A stretch of 64,000 nt of DNA from Nitrospira sp. (GCA_024331125.1 JANDJI010000002.1:434001-498000), one strand, 5' to 3'. Shown: positions 18,444 through 27,387, counted from the first letter of the stretch. Numbers and translations: made by a program. Notes: generated by a model not told the origin, from the letters alone.

Positions 18444-19886
18444 TCAGGATGGTTCATGCTTGATTTCTTCGTCGCCCGGTGCGGTCGGGTGAGGATCAGG
18501 TCTGCTGATTCCCAACGTATCCATGCGGTATTTGAGCATGCGCCGACTGATTCCCAGCAAATTGGCGGCATGGGTTTGCACGTAGTTCGTGCGTTTGAGC
18601 GCGTCAAGAATGATGTCCCGCTCGAACTCCATGACCGCTTTTTCGAGCGACACGCGGCCGGCGATGATGTCGTCGTGGAGCGAGGATGAACGAATGTCGC
18701 CTTTGAGCAAGGCCGGCAGATGTTCAGTGGTGATCTGAGAAGCGCCCTGCGACCAGATGAGGGCTTGCTCCACTACGTTTTCCAGTTCGCGGACATTCCC
18801 GGGCCAGTGGTAATGCATAAGGGCTTCCAGCGCGTCTTTTGAAAACTCGATCGGCGGACGCTTGTCTTCTTCAAGCCGTTTCGCGAGAAAATGCTTGGCA
18901 AGGAGGGCGATGTCCTCGCCGCGATCCCGGAGCGGAGGGAGATACAGTGCGATGACGTTGATCCGATAATACAAATCTTCTCGAAATTGCTCTTTCCGAA
19001 CCAATTCATCCAAGTTTTTATTGGTGGCCGCCACAATTCGAACGTCCACTTTGATCGGCTGAACGCCTCCCACTCGCGTGAATTCCCGTTCCTGAAGAAC
19101 CCGCAGCAGCTTGGCCTGTGTTACCAGGCTCAACTCGCCGATTTCATCGAGGAACAAGGTGCCCGTATTGGCCAGTTCGAACTGCCCAGTCCGTCGAGCG
19201 GTGGCGTCCGTGAAAGCCCCTTTTTCATGGCCGAACAGCTCGCTTTCAATCAAGGTTTCCGGCAGCGCCGCGCAGTTAAGAGCCACGAACGGTCGATCCC
19301 GCCGTGAGCTGTTGTAGTGCAGCGCCCGCGCCACCAGTTCTTTGCCGGTTCCGCTCTCTCCCGTGATGAGCACGGTCGTGCGGCTGTCCGCAACCTGCTC
19401 GATTTTCGCATAGATCTCCTGCATGCCGTCACTTTTTCCTATCAGGTTGTGAAAGGCGTATCGTTGCACAACCTGGCTTCGCAACCGTTTGACCTCCCGC
19501 TCCAGTTCGGAGGCGTTCATCGCGCGGTCGACGGTGATGCGCAATTCCTCGATATCGAAAGGTTTGGATAAATAGTCCGCCGCCCCCAACTTCATGGCGT
19601 CGACGGCGGTTTTGATGGATTTGGTGCCGGTCAGCATAATGATCGGCACTGCTTTGCTTTCGGAACGAATGGCTTGAAGTACGGCCAATCCGTCGGTGTC
19701 CGGAAGAATGACGTCGAGCAGCACGAGGTCCGGGCCCTCCGTTCTAAATACGGTGAGCCCCTCCCGTGCGTCCGCCGCTTGAAGAATCTCGTACGACGGC
19801 TCAAGAACCGACTTCAGGGCGGTGCGTACCCGGGCTTCATCGTCGATCAAAAGAACGCGTTTCTTTGGAATATCGCTTTCCACCAT
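18444..19886 (-). CDS. Sigma-54-dependent response regulator, NtrC family
   Basis: 480 residues: receiver (1-120; phospho-acceptor Asp58 in 'LVLLDVILPD'), AAA+ sigma-54 interaction domain (about 148-380) with Walker A 'GESGTGKE' (176-183), 'FLDEIGEL' Walker B and arginine-finger region 'FREDLYYRINV', then a Fis-type helix-turn-helix ('THAANLLGISRRMLKYRM'). The sigma-54 contact loop reads GAFTDA (223-228) rather than GAFTGA. The histidine kinase ends 17 bases upstream, so the two form a two-component pair. Target genes are unknown. Confidence 0.93.
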   Translation of the reverse strand: MVESDIPKKRVLLIDDEARVRTALKSVLEPSYEILQAADAREGLTVFRTEGPDLVLLDVILPDTDGLAVLQAIRSESKAVPIIMLTGTKSIKTAVDAMKLGAADYLSKPFDIEELRITVDRAMNASELEREVKRLRSQVVQRYAFHNLIGKSDGMQEIYAKIEQVADSRTTVLITGESGTGKELVARALHYNSSRRDRPFVALNCAALPETLIESELFGHEKGAFTDATARRTGQFELANTGTLFLDEIGELSLVTQAKLLRVLQEREFTRVGGVQPIKVDVRIVAATNKNLDELVRKEQFREDLYYRINVIALYLPPLRDRGEDIALLAKHFLAKRLEEDKRPPIEFSKDALEALMHYHWPGNVRELENVVEQALIWSQGASQITTEHLPALLKGDIRSSSLHDDIIAGRVSLEKAVMEFERDIILDALKRTNYVQTHAANLLGISRRMLKYRMDTLGISRPDPHPTAPGDEEIKHEPS

Positions 19887-19903
19887 CTTCCTCTCTCTTC
19901 GTC

Positions 19904-21163
19904 TTACCCCAAGGACGGCAGGGTGATTCGGAAAACCGTGCCGGCTCCTTCCGTGCTCCGGACGTGAATAGTCCCTTGGTGCTCTCGAATAATTTGATGG
20001 GCGATGAACAAGCCCAGCCCCGTGCCTTCATGCTCGGAGCTTTTGTGTTTGGTCGTATAAAAGGGATCGAAAATACGTTCCAGATCGACGGCTGGAATGC
20101 CGTGGCCGGTATCTTCAATGTCGATCTGCACCTCCATCCTGCCTTTCCACCGCTCCCCGGTGCGTGTTTTGACCAGAAGCATACCTCCGCGGTCTCCCAT
20201 GGCATCCAAAGCGTTCACGAACAGATTCAACAGCGCCTGTTTGATTTGTTGCTGATCCAACATGACACGGGGCAGCTCGGACGCCAACTCTTTTTGAATC
20301 GTAATCCCTCGACTGCGGGCTTTGGCCTCAAGCAAGTACAGGCACGACGATACCACGACGTTGATGTCTTCCTCGGTCAGGTGAGGGGCCATGGAGCGAG
20401 CATACCCGAGAATCTCATCGATCAATCGCTCGATGCGATGAACATCGCCGAGAACCAACTGGCTGAATTCCCGTATGAATTCGACGTCGTCTTTTCGTTC
20501 GGGGGTCAGTTGAATAAAGGTTTTGATCGACGTCAGGGGGTTTCTGATTTCATGAGCAAACCCACCGGCCAACGTTTCAAGAGATCGCAGTCGATCCGTT
20601 CGGCGAGTCAGCTCCTGCGAGGAATGGGGATCGTTGCAACGTAATAAGCAGTCCAATGAGTTCGCCCCGCTTTGCGCGATGATTCGCAAGAAGTCCATGT
20701 TGTCCTGACCGAAAGCCGATATGTTCGAGTCGGATCGAAGAATGGCGAAGGCAAGCAGCCGGCCTCGATTAACGAAAGGAATCGCCGAGCTACAATCGAT
20801 GAAGTCCGGTGCGTCCACGCCGACGTGAGCGTCGGCGTCGTGAGGTGAGAACCGGTCAAGAATCTCGCGATGATAAGCGAGCTCGCGGACGAGAGGATGA
20901 GAAAGCGTCAACGTTCGGGGAGAGGCGCTCGGGTTATCTGATTGCTTGGTCGTCAAATGATAAAGGCCCTCCTGCTCTTGATCGAGCAGATACAACCAAC
21001 CTTGAGGGCTGTGTGTGTGTGTCAACAGTTCCGCGAGGATTCGTTCGGCAAGCGATGGAAGCGTCGGGATCCTCCCGATATCCTCTAAAAAGTCTCTTAA
21101 CTGATGAAGGAATTCTGTGGTGTTGGGAGCCATGTTCATGTGAGGAGGGGAAAAATCCGTCAT
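19904..21163 (-). CDS. Sensor histidine kinase with N-terminal GAF-like domain
   Basis: 419 residues, no membrane segment or signal peptide, so cytoplasmic. Residues about 30-170 look like a GAF sensor. The phospho-acceptor His204 is in 'GGFAHEIRNPLTSI'. The ATPase domain has 'NLFVNALDAM', 'DTGHGIP', 'FDPFYTTK' and 'GTGLGLFIAHQI'. It is the NtrB-like partner of the regulator 17 bases downstream. The signal it senses cannot be read. The ATG at 21163 is used; 'MNMAPN' 8-10 codons in is possible. Confidence 0.9.
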   Translation of the reverse strand: MTDFSPPHMNMAPNTTEFLHQLRDFLEDIGRIPTLPSLAERILAELLTHTHSPQGWLYLLDQEQEGLYHLTTKQSDNPSASPRTLTLSHPLVRELAYHREILDRFSPHDADAHVGVDAPDFIDCSSAIPFVNRGRLLAFAILRSDSNISAFGQDNMDFLRIIAQSGANSLDCLLRCNDPHSSQELTRRTDRLRSLETLAGGFAHEIRNPLTSIKTFIQLTPERKDDVEFIREFSQLVLGDVHRIERLIDEILGYARSMAPHLTEEDINVVVSSCLYLLEAKARSRGITIQKELASELPRVMLDQQQIKQALLNLFVNALDAMGDRGGMLLVKTRTGERWKGRMEVQIDIEDTGHGIPAVDLERIFDPFYTTKHKSSEHEGTGLGLFIAHQIIREHQGTIHVRSTEGAGTVFRITLPSLG

Positions 21164-21507
21164 GGGGATTCAAACGTTTCCTCATCGGGGCACGTGACCA
21201 ACCGCACCCTTGGAGATAGAGTGCCGTCTGTCAGAAAGAATCATGGCGCCATCGGGAGGAAGTATACCCGGCAAGGCCTGTTTCAGCCAGCGGATTGGAT
21301 TTTCAAGCGGATGTGGGGGAGTGAGCTCGTAGATTGACGAATCAATCCGGCAGAAACGTTGATGTGTTGAGAAGATCGATCGTTGAAGGAAGAAGCGTTG
21401 AATCAGGGGCTTGCGAGAGAGGGGGGATGACGGACGGATTCGGAGGAGAGGTCCGTTCGAACAGCGATTTTTGACGAACCTCTCCCTCCTTGATCAAAAC
21501 AGTGAAG
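21164..21507. other. Intergenic region upstream of the kinase operon
   Basis: About 344 bases between the kinase start and the end of the next minus-strand gene. The operon promoter should be here on the minus strand, but I find no near-consensus pair. No repeat or RNA gene seen. Confidence 0.4.
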
Positions 21508-22515
21508 TTAGTAGGCAGCGGCCGTATTGTTTGTTTCAGGACAGGCTTCTCGCGTCATGTACAGAAGGTAATTGCCCATCCCATGCTGCAGCTCGGTCTT
21601 TTCCAGCGGGTGGTGATGGACCATCACCATTTCATAGTCGTCGACGGTGTTGATGGGAAACCCCCGACCATCCCGATAAATTTGATGGGGGAGAAATTCG
21701 CGGAGCGTCCCGTCTCGCTCCACGTCCGGCACGGTTCTGAGCAGGGTCTGTTTCTTGGTCTTATTCTCAAGCGCGATCATGAGCAATTCATCGTGGCCGT
21801 GCGGGTAGGCGAACTTGACGCATCCGTCGACGCTGAACTTGAGGGGGGCCGTGTGAACTTGAACGCCCGGTTTGATTTCGATTCCTTCATCCGTTTGGTC
21901 GGGCGGACGGTCTCCGAATTTGGTAAAGCAGACGATGTTGACCCCGACTTGATAGACGTCCAGCTCCTTGACTTTGTGTTCCTTGGGCGCGAAGTACATC
22001 GTGAAGGTGGCGATCACGTCTTTGGTGGGAGGGGCGCCGTGGTAGAAGGCGACGACGGTCATGAGTCGGTCGTCTTTTGCGAGCTTCACGCCGTACCCGT
22101 CGGGAAAATGTGTTTCGGCCATTTCCAACCCGGCTCCGCCGAAGAAGAGCGGTTCGCCGGGACAGGTCAAGCTGGGCTTACTGTTGTTGATCATCAGAAT
22201 ATGATGGAGATAGTTTCTCGGCAGTTCTTTTCCGTCGACCGTTGACAGAGCGGATTTAAAGCCGATCAGATACTTATCTTCGGGGAGTTGAAAGTGAAAG
22301 CGGGGCATGGAGTCGCCCATGTCGCCTTCGTTATGACCGGTGGGAAGATCGATGGGACCGAACGTGAGCGTTGCGGTGTTCTCTCCATAGGTGATCTTCG
22401 ACCCGACGTGTTTTTTCAACGTGGGGACCGCATGGTGGTCATGCTTGTGGGTGCCGTCCGCATAGGCCGATGAACCCATGAAGACCAAGATGAAGGCAAT
22501 CAGAAATCGTCGCAT
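21508..22515 (-). CDS. Exported protein, possible copper type II monooxygenase/SURNod19-like fold
   Basis: 335 residues, ATG at 22515 with GGAGG six bases ahead, signal peptide ending 'SSAYA|DG'. The mature start is His-rich ('THKHDHH'). 'NYLHHILMIN', 'FPDGYGVKLAKDDRL', 'VAFYHGAPP', 'TMYFAPKE', 'MVMVHHHP' and 'HGMGNYLLYM' are laid out like the His/Met copper ligands and sandwich strands of the peptidylglycine hydroxylating monooxygenase/SURNod19 group. This is a resemblance from memory, not an alignment. Several Cys could form periplasmic disulfides. The gene is 84 bases downstream of another exported protein. Confidence 0.55.
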   Translation of the reverse strand: MRRFLIAFILVFMGSSAYADGTHKHDHHAVPTLKKHVGSKITYGENTATLTFGPIDLPTGHNEGDMGDSMPRFHFQLPEDKYLIGFKSALSTVDGKELPRNYLHHILMINNSKPSLTCPGEPLFFGGAGLEMAETHFPDGYGVKLAKDDRLMTVVAFYHGAPPTKDVIATFTMYFAPKEHKVKELDVYQVGVNIVCFTKFGDRPPDQTDEGIEIKPGVQVHTAPLKFSVDGCVKFAYPHGHDELLMIALENKTKKQTLLRTVPDVERDGTLREFLPHQIYRDGRGFPINTVDDYEMVMVHHHPLEKTELQHGMGNYLLYMTREACPETNNTAAAY

Positions 22516-22599
22516 ATAACCTCCAAGCAGAAGAAAAAAAATAAAAGACCGTGTTTTGAACCGGACTCCGTGGAGTTTTCAGATGAACGATATCGGCGG

Positions 22600-23481
22600 T
22601 CATTGAGAGGGGCCGGGCGGTGTCAATCGTTTCCACTCGTATGTCCCGCCGTGTTCCCGGGGGGGAATGCCTTTCTGCTTGCCCACGCGGGTGTACCACC
22701 AAATTCCTTTAGCCTGCATCCCATCCTCTGACAGAAGAACTTCAAATCCTCCCTCGCGATCATTACCCGGCTGATGCCAGGTGCCTTGCCACAGACGATC
22801 CGCAAATTTCGTCGTGACGAAGCGACCGCCATGTTGCGTATAAGGACCGTTCCCGTTTTTATCCAACGTGGCCTTGTAGCGTTTGTTGTCTTCGACTTCA
22901 AGAATGTCCCATTCGCCGCTGAGGTCCGGCATCGTGGACGCGGGAGGATTGCTGACCAGAAGTTGTTGGGATGACGGCGAGGCCGATTCAGCCATCGGGC
23001 CGGTCATCTGCGCCGAGCGAAATGATTCATGAAAAGACAACAATATCCATTGCCCGTTCCGTCGTTCCAGGACGCCGGTTTCCCGCAGGGGCAGGACCGT
23101 GCGGGTCTGGTTCGTCCCCGTACCGACGTATCGGATGTAGTCCAGCTCCATTGAAAACCACGCGACGTCCCCCTTGCTCCACACGTTGAGCTCGAGAATC
23201 GGGATTTCGAGTTTCTCGACGTTGACGAATTCTTCCTGCATTTCGCGTTCGAATTCCGGCCATCCGATGTATTTGCGCCCCCCCACCGAGTAACTCCTGA
23301 TGTCGGCGTCGTGCGCCATGAGGCGGGAAATAACCGACATGTCTTTTTCGGCGTTGGCTTGAACGAGCCTACGGATGACCGCTTCCGGAGTATCGGGATC
23401 CGGCATCCCCGCAAGCGCGGATGATGAGACGACGAGCAAGCCGGCCAGGCAACACACCCACCTCCCGACGAAACGACCCAT
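22600..23481 (-). CDS. Exported protein with SnoaL/NTF2-like domain
   Basis: 293 residues with a signal peptide ending 'SSALA|GMP'; GGGAG precedes the ATG. Residues about 30-155 follow the SnoaL/DUF4440 cone fold: 'TPEAVIRRLVQANAEKD', 'DIRSYSVGG', 'YIGWPEFEREMQEEF', 'VAWFSMELDY', 'ETGVLERRNGQWILLSFHES'. The C-terminal half (about 185-290) is a separate beta-rich domain beginning 'LSGEWDILEVEDN' with many Trp and Gly, like a lipocalin-type domain. Function is unknown; it precedes the copper-site-like exported protein. Confidence 0.68.
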   Translation of the reverse strand: MGRFVGRWVCCLAGLLVVSSSALAGMPDPDTPEAVIRRLVQANAEKDMSVISRLMAHDADIRSYSVGGRKYIGWPEFEREMQEEFVNVEKLEIPILELNVWSKGDVAWFSMELDYIRYVGTGTNQTRTVLPLRETGVLERRNGQWILLSFHESFRSAQMTGPMAESASPSSQQLLVSNPPASTMPDLSGEWDILEVEDNKRYKATLDKNGNGPYTQHGGRFVTTKFADRLWQGTWHQPGNDREGGFEVLLSEDGMQAKGIWWYTRVGKQKGIPPREHGGTYEWKRLTPPGPSQ

Positions 23482-23644
23482 AACCGTAGCTCCCTGTGTG
23501 AGAGATCTCTATCTTAAAGAGAAGAAGACTACCAAAGATTGGAAGGGGAAGCTACACGGTTCAACCGGGAGTTGTCAACTATGGTTCTCCGTTGATCCAT
23601 GATCTATCGGAGATGACCGGAGATACCGGCCGGTCGCTGTGCCA

Positions 23645-24397
23645 TCACGCGTGGCCGATGACGAGGACGGTGACATTGTCCATGCCACCGCGGTCGAGAG
23701 AGGCGGCGATCAGGCTATCGCAGGTTTTGATCGGATCACCGTGGGTTTTAGAACAGATGTCTCGGATTTGTTCGTCGTCCAACATTTTAGTCAGTCCGTC
23801 CGAACAGAGCAGCAAGAGGTCGTTCCGCTCCAAGGGACAAGATGAGAAGGAAGGTCTTACAGAGGAAGAGACGCCCAGCGCTTGTGTGAGTACGTGTCGT
23901 TCCGGGTGCGTTCGCGCCGTCTTGGGCGTGAGGATCCCACGTTCGAGATATTTTTCAACGAGCGTATGATCTCGCGTGAGAGGGGTGAGCAGGCCGGCTC
24001 GGAAGAGGTAGGCGCGACTGTCTCCGAGATGCGCGACGTGCGCAATGGGACTCGGTTGCGGGCGGATGAACAACAGGACGATCGTGGTGCCCATCCCTTT
24101 CAGTGAAGGATCGAGTCGAACCCGCTCAAGGATTGCGTCATGGGCGTGTCGGATCAGATCCGCCAAAAACGCCGACGGGGCGTCCGGTTGTTCCGTTCGG
24201 ATGACATCGGCCGCTTTCAACGCGTGAGCCTTGATGCTGGTGATCGCGGTCTGGGCCGCGACGTCGCCGCCCACGTGGCCGCCCATGCCGTCGGCGACGG
24301 CCCAAAGGCCGAGCCGGTCCAGCAACAAGTAGGCGTCTTGGTTGCTCGAACGCACCAAGCCGATCTCGCTGCGACCGATGCCGATCCACATGCTCAT
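23645..24397 (-). CDS. PP2C-family protein serine/threonine phosphatase
   Basis: 250 residues. Metal-binding and catalytic motifs are complete: 'RSSNQDAYLL', 'VADGMGGHVGG', 'GMGTTIVLL', 'HLGDSRAYLF', 'LTRDHTLVEKYLERG', 'CSDGLTKML' and 'GMDNVTVLVI'. It should remove phosphate from Ser/Thr in proteins in a Mg/Mn-dependent way. No Hanks-type kinase or FHA protein is adjacent. It begins 16 bases after the stop of the RNase H-fold gene, so the two are probably one transcript. Confidence 0.92.
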   Translation of the reverse strand: MSMWIGIGRSEIGLVRSSNQDAYLLLDRLGLWAVADGMGGHVGGDVAAQTAITSIKAHALKAADVIRTEQPDAPSAFLADLIRHAHDAILERVRLDPSLKGMGTTIVLLFIRPQPSPIAHVAHLGDSRAYLFRAGLLTPLTRDHTLVEKYLERGILTPKTARTHPERHVLTQALGVSSSVRPSFSSCPLERNDLLLLCSDGLTKMLDDEQIRDICSKTHGDPIKTCDSLIAASLDRGGMDNVTVLVIGHA

Positions 24398-24413
24398 GAG
24401 CGTGATGAACCTG

Positions 24414-25211
24414 TTATGACGATGGCCATGTGATGGAAGACAGCTTTACAGATTCGGGGCCGAACCGCGCCTGCATTTCTTTATAGACCAGGTCTGCAAG
24501 CGGGACAAGATTTTCCGTATCGGCGGTGTTATAAGCCAACAGGACATCAAGCGCGGCGCGGTTGCCGCGGCGCCACTGCGACCACAAGCGGACCGCGTCT
24601 CCGCCGTCAAGACCGTCTAGAGCCGGTTCTCGTTCGATCCCCATCGCCCGCTCGAGTCGTTTTAGCCCTCCGCGCAGTCCCAGACGGCGGGCGGCCAAGC
24701 AGAGATCAAAGTGCGGCATGGGAAAACGAAGACGGGGAAACTTGGCTCGTAAATAGGGCACGTCGAATCCTGTCCCGAAGAACGTCACGAGCAACGTACA
24801 TTGGTTGAGCTCGGTTTGGAGTCGATCCACCGTTAAGGTTTCGTCTTGAACGAGCGAGAGGGTTCGGCCGTCTCGATGAAGGCCGACGACGGTCACGGTT
24901 CCGCTTGGATCATGAAGAGAAAAGCCGTTCGTTTCGATGTCAAGGTAAAGAATGCCGGACCGGCAGTTGTCGTAGAAACGCCAATGTTCCGGCTTCCGGA
25001 TTTGCGCCGCCAGCGATTGCAGATTTCCCTGGTCAAGGTCGGCTTGAGCGAGCGTGAGCGTCCGGTCATGGAGGGTTTTTCGCTCCGGAGAGAGTCCGGT
25101 GACGCGGGGACGCGCGATGAAGTCGCGCCAATCATGCAGTCCTTCTCGCCACCAGCGCCGTTCGGTTGCGGGGCCCACGCCCTGGAGAAGAATGAACGTG
25201 GAGGTCAACAC
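24414..25211 (-). CDS. RNase H-fold 3'-5' exonuclease-like protein (YprB type)
   Basis: 265 residues, GTG start. An N-terminal helical segment with 'LLQGVGPATERRWWREG' resembles a helix-hairpin-helix element. The DEDD nuclease fold then shows 'LYLDIETNGF' (Asp, Glu), 'FGTGFDVPYLRAKF' (Asp), 'HFDLCLAARRLG' and 'LAYNTADTENLVPL' (Asp). Related proteins are annotated YprB or RNase_H_2. Activity on DNA or RNA is expected but not proven for the family. Confidence 0.8.
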   Translation of the reverse strand: MLTSTFILLQGVGPATERRWWREGLHDWRDFIARPRVTGLSPERKTLHDRTLTLAQADLDQGNLQSLAAQIRKPEHWRFYDNCRSGILYLDIETNGFSLHDPSGTVTVVGLHRDGRTLSLVQDETLTVDRLQTELNQCTLLVTFFGTGFDVPYLRAKFPRLRFPMPHFDLCLAARRLGLRGGLKRLERAMGIEREPALDGLDGGDAVRLWSQWRRGNRAALDVLLAYNTADTENLVPLADLVYKEMQARFGPESVKLSSITWPSS

Positions 25212-25333
25212 GCAAGGATTGTAGCCTTGATTTCAGAGGGGAGACAAGCTAGAGTTGTTTCGTTTGCTAATCGCCGATCACGCGTTGAATCCCCCATACC
25301 GATAATGGTTCGTTAGTTTCGTTGCTCGTTAGC

Positions 25334-25717
25334 ATGGCACAGCCGCCGAAACATATCCGTATCGTGATCGGAGGAGTGCATCTCGACGCGGAACTCAACG
25401 GCACTAAAACCGCCGATCAGATCTATGCCGCACTTCCGCATGAAGCTCCGGTCCACGCTTGGGGCGAAGAGTTTTACTGTACGTTTCCCGGCGTGACCGA
25501 TTATCGAGAAACCGCCACGACGAGCGTGCGGATCGGCGATGTCGCCTACTGGGGAATTGGCCGCGTCCTGGCGATCTTTTTCGGGAGAACTCCGATGAGC
25601 ACCGGCAGCGATCCGGTTCCGGCGGACCGAGTGAACGTCGTCGGACGGATTGTGGGAGATGCGACCCAATTGCACCGCGCGATGGGTGCCTCGATCATTC
25701 GGATCGAACGGAGATAG
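25334..25717 (+). CDS. Cyclophilin-like fold protein (TM1367/DUF3830 type)
   Basis: 127 residues starting 'MAQPPKHIRIVIGG'. The family pattern is visible: 'DAELNGTKTADQIYAALP', 'AWGEEFYCTFP', 'VRIGDVAYWGIGRVLAIFFGRTP'. The fold is that of cyclophilin but catalytic residues of prolyl isomerases are not kept, and no function is known to me. It stands divergently from the RNase H-fold gene and ends 5 bases before the DUF507 gene. Confidence 0.75.
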   Translation: MAQPPKHIRIVIGGVHLDAELNGTKTADQIYAALPHEAPVHAWGEEFYCTFPGVTDYRETATTSVRIGDVAYWGIGRVLAIFFGRTPMSTGSDPVPADRVNVVGRIVGDATQLHRAMGASIIRIERR

Positions 25718-25722
25718 GCGCC

Positions 25723-26004
25723 ATGCGCTTGTCAAAAGAGCGTATACGACACATGGCCGAGGCCGTCGCCGGTCGTCTTCGACAGGAGGGGTATCTTGAG
25801 GCGGGCGGCGATTACCAATCGTTGATTGACGCCCTGGAGCGGGCCATCACTGATGAACTGTCGGTGGAAGATCGTTTGAACGCTGAAGTGCGCCACATGC
25901 TCACGATGTATGAAAAGCAGATCGAGCAGGGACAGGTCGATTATCAGAAAATGTTTCAATTGATCAAACAGAAGCTGATCCGCGAGCGAGGTCTTATTCT
26001 TTAG
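25723..26004 (+). CDS. DUF507 family protein, first copy
   Basis: 93 residues beginning 'MRLSKERIRHMAEAVAGRL', a DUF507 pattern with 'AITDELSVEDRLNAEV' and 'DYQKMFQLIKQKLIRERGL'. The start is the ATG inside the longer open frame, 5 bases after the previous stop. It is an all-helical cytoplasmic protein with no proven role. A paralogue follows 57 bases downstream. Confidence 0.85.
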   Translation: MRLSKERIRHMAEAVAGRLRQEGYLEAGGDYQSLIDALERAITDELSVEDRLNAEVRHMLTMYEKQIEQGQVDYQKMFQLIKQKLIRERGLIL

Positions 26005-26061
26005 AAGTTCGACAGGACAGAACGACAAGGCGGGTCTGCACGGACGAACGGCGCGTGTCGA

Positions 26062-26334
26062 ATGTTGAGTGAAGACAAGGTCAGTCACCTCTCGCACGTG
26101 ATTCTACAGGCCGTGAAACGTCAGCAGTCCGTCATCCTGCGCGGTGACGATGAACGGGTGCTCAAGGAAATCAAGCGGGTCCTTGCCGCCGAGTTGGCGC
26201 AGGAGGAGGAGATCGATCGCAAGGTCAAGGCGAAGCTCGCGTCCTATTCTCGCGGCATTGTCGAGGGGAGCGCGGAGTGGGAAGTCCTCTACCGGAAGAC
26301 GTTTGAAGAAGAAACTCGCAAACGAGCCCTGTGA
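26062..26334 (+). CDS. DUF507 family protein, second copy
   Basis: 90 residues, 'MLSEDKVSHLSHVILQAVKR', with the DUF507 middle 'AELAQEEEIDRKVKAKL' and end 'WEVLYRKTFEEETRKR'. It is clearly related to, but well diverged from, the gene just upstream. Such pairs suggest a heterodimer, which is inference. Confidence 0.83.
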   Translation: MLSEDKVSHLSHVILQAVKRQQSVILRGDDERVLKEIKRVLAAELAQEEEIDRKVKAKLASYSRGIVEGSAEWEVLYRKTFEEETRKRAL

Positions 26335-26369
26335 GAGGCTAAGAGAAAAAGAGACGGGAGAAGAGAGTC

Positions 26370-26822
26370 ATGATCAGCCGGACGACATGGCTTGTGGTTC
26401 TGAGCGCTGCATTGATGTGCGTGATTCAGGCCGGAGGCTGTTCATCCAAACGAAAGCCGCTCGTTCCGTTGACGCTGACCGATGCCGGGATCAGTCGCGA
26501 AGCGGTTGCTTTGACGGAGCAAGGGGCGAGGGCCTATCAAGAAAAGCAATTCGGCGAGGCGAAGAAGTATTTTGCCGAAGCCATGGCAGCCGCGCCTGGG
26601 TCGGGGCAGGCCCATTACAATTACGCATTGGCATTGAACGCGCTTGGAGAAGCGGCGGCGGCCCGGCACCATTTTCTCGAGGCGGCGAATTTGGCGCCCG
26701 GCGACAAGGTCATTTGGGATTCTCCGGCATTGGCGCCGTACGGTGATCCCGATACGAGGAAACAAATGAAAGGCCGTCCCTATGGAACGGAACGGCCTAC
26801 GTTCGGCGGGATGTCTCGGTAG
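26370..26822 (+). CDS. TPR-repeat lipoprotein
   Basis: 150 residues. The lipobox 'IQAGGC' ends a signal peptide, so the mature protein is lipid-anchored. Two TPR units cover about residues 50-115 ('ARAYQEKQFGEAKKYFAEAM', 'AHYNYALALNALGEAAAARH'). GGGAGAAGAG precedes the ATG. It is probably a scaffold for other envelope proteins; the partner is unknown. Confidence 0.78.
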   Translation: MISRTTWLVVLSAALMCVIQAGGCSSKRKPLVPLTLTDAGISREAVALTEQGARAYQEKQFGEAKKYFAEAMAAAPGSGQAHYNYALALNALGEAAAARHHFLEAANLAPGDKVIWDSPALAPYGDPDTRKQMKGRPYGTERPTFGGMSR

Positions 26823-26874
26823 AAATAAGAACATTTACTATCTTCGTATAACGTATAAAGAGGGGGCGCAGTCT

Positions 26875-27342
26875 ATGGCTAAAGAACTTGCGGTGGGAGA
26901 CCAGGCACCGGAACTCGAGATTCCGGATCAGGATGGAAGGATCGTGACGCTTCATGGCCTGAAGGGGAAACAAGTCGTGCTGTATTTTTATCCCAAAGAC
27001 GATACCCCTGGCTGCACCAAAGAATCCTGCGATTTTCGCGACACCGAAGCGCAAATCATGCGAGCGGGAGGCACGATCCTTGGAGTCAGCCTGGACGGTC
27101 AAGAGTCCCACCGGAAATTCATCAAGAAATTCGGACTGCCCTTTCCATTGTTGAGCGACGAGGACGCCCGCGTCTCCAAGGCCTACGGAGTGTACAAACA
27201 GAAAAACATGTACGGGAAAAAGTACTGGGGGATTGAACGCAGCACGTTCATTATCGATCCTGAAGGAAAGGTGAAGGCTGTTTTCAGAAAAGTGAAGGTG
27301 GACGGCCATGCCGATCAAGTGCTGGCGGCCTTGAAGTCGTAG
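26875..27342 (+). CDS. bcp: Thioredoxin-dependent peroxiredoxin, Bcp/PrxQ type
   Basis: 155 residues. The peroxidatic Cys is in 'DDTPGCTKESCDFRD', with the resolving Cys five residues later, as in PrxQ/Bcp. 'VLYFYPKD', 'GVSLDGQESHRKF', 'FPLLSDED' and 'ERSTFIIDPEG' complete the family pattern. It reduces hydrogen peroxide and organic peroxides using thioredoxin. Start by family length; AGAGGGGG lies upstream. Confidence 0.93.
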   Translation: MAKELAVGDQAPELEIPDQDGRIVTLHGLKGKQVVLYFYPKDDTPGCTKESCDFRDTEAQIMRAGGTILGVSLDGQESHRKFIKKFGLPFPLLSDEDARVSKAYGVYKQKNMYGKKYWGIERSTFIIDPEGKVKAVFRKVKVDGHADQVLAALKS

Positions 27343-27387
27343 CGTTCATCTTGTTGAATTGCCCGTTTTTTCACCCGCTTTCTCGCC

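Noticed and set aside
18353..18607. 84-codon frame between the HD-GYP and NtrC-type genes
   Set aside because: Largely overlaps the 3' end of the NtrC-type gene in another frame and has shadow-like composition.
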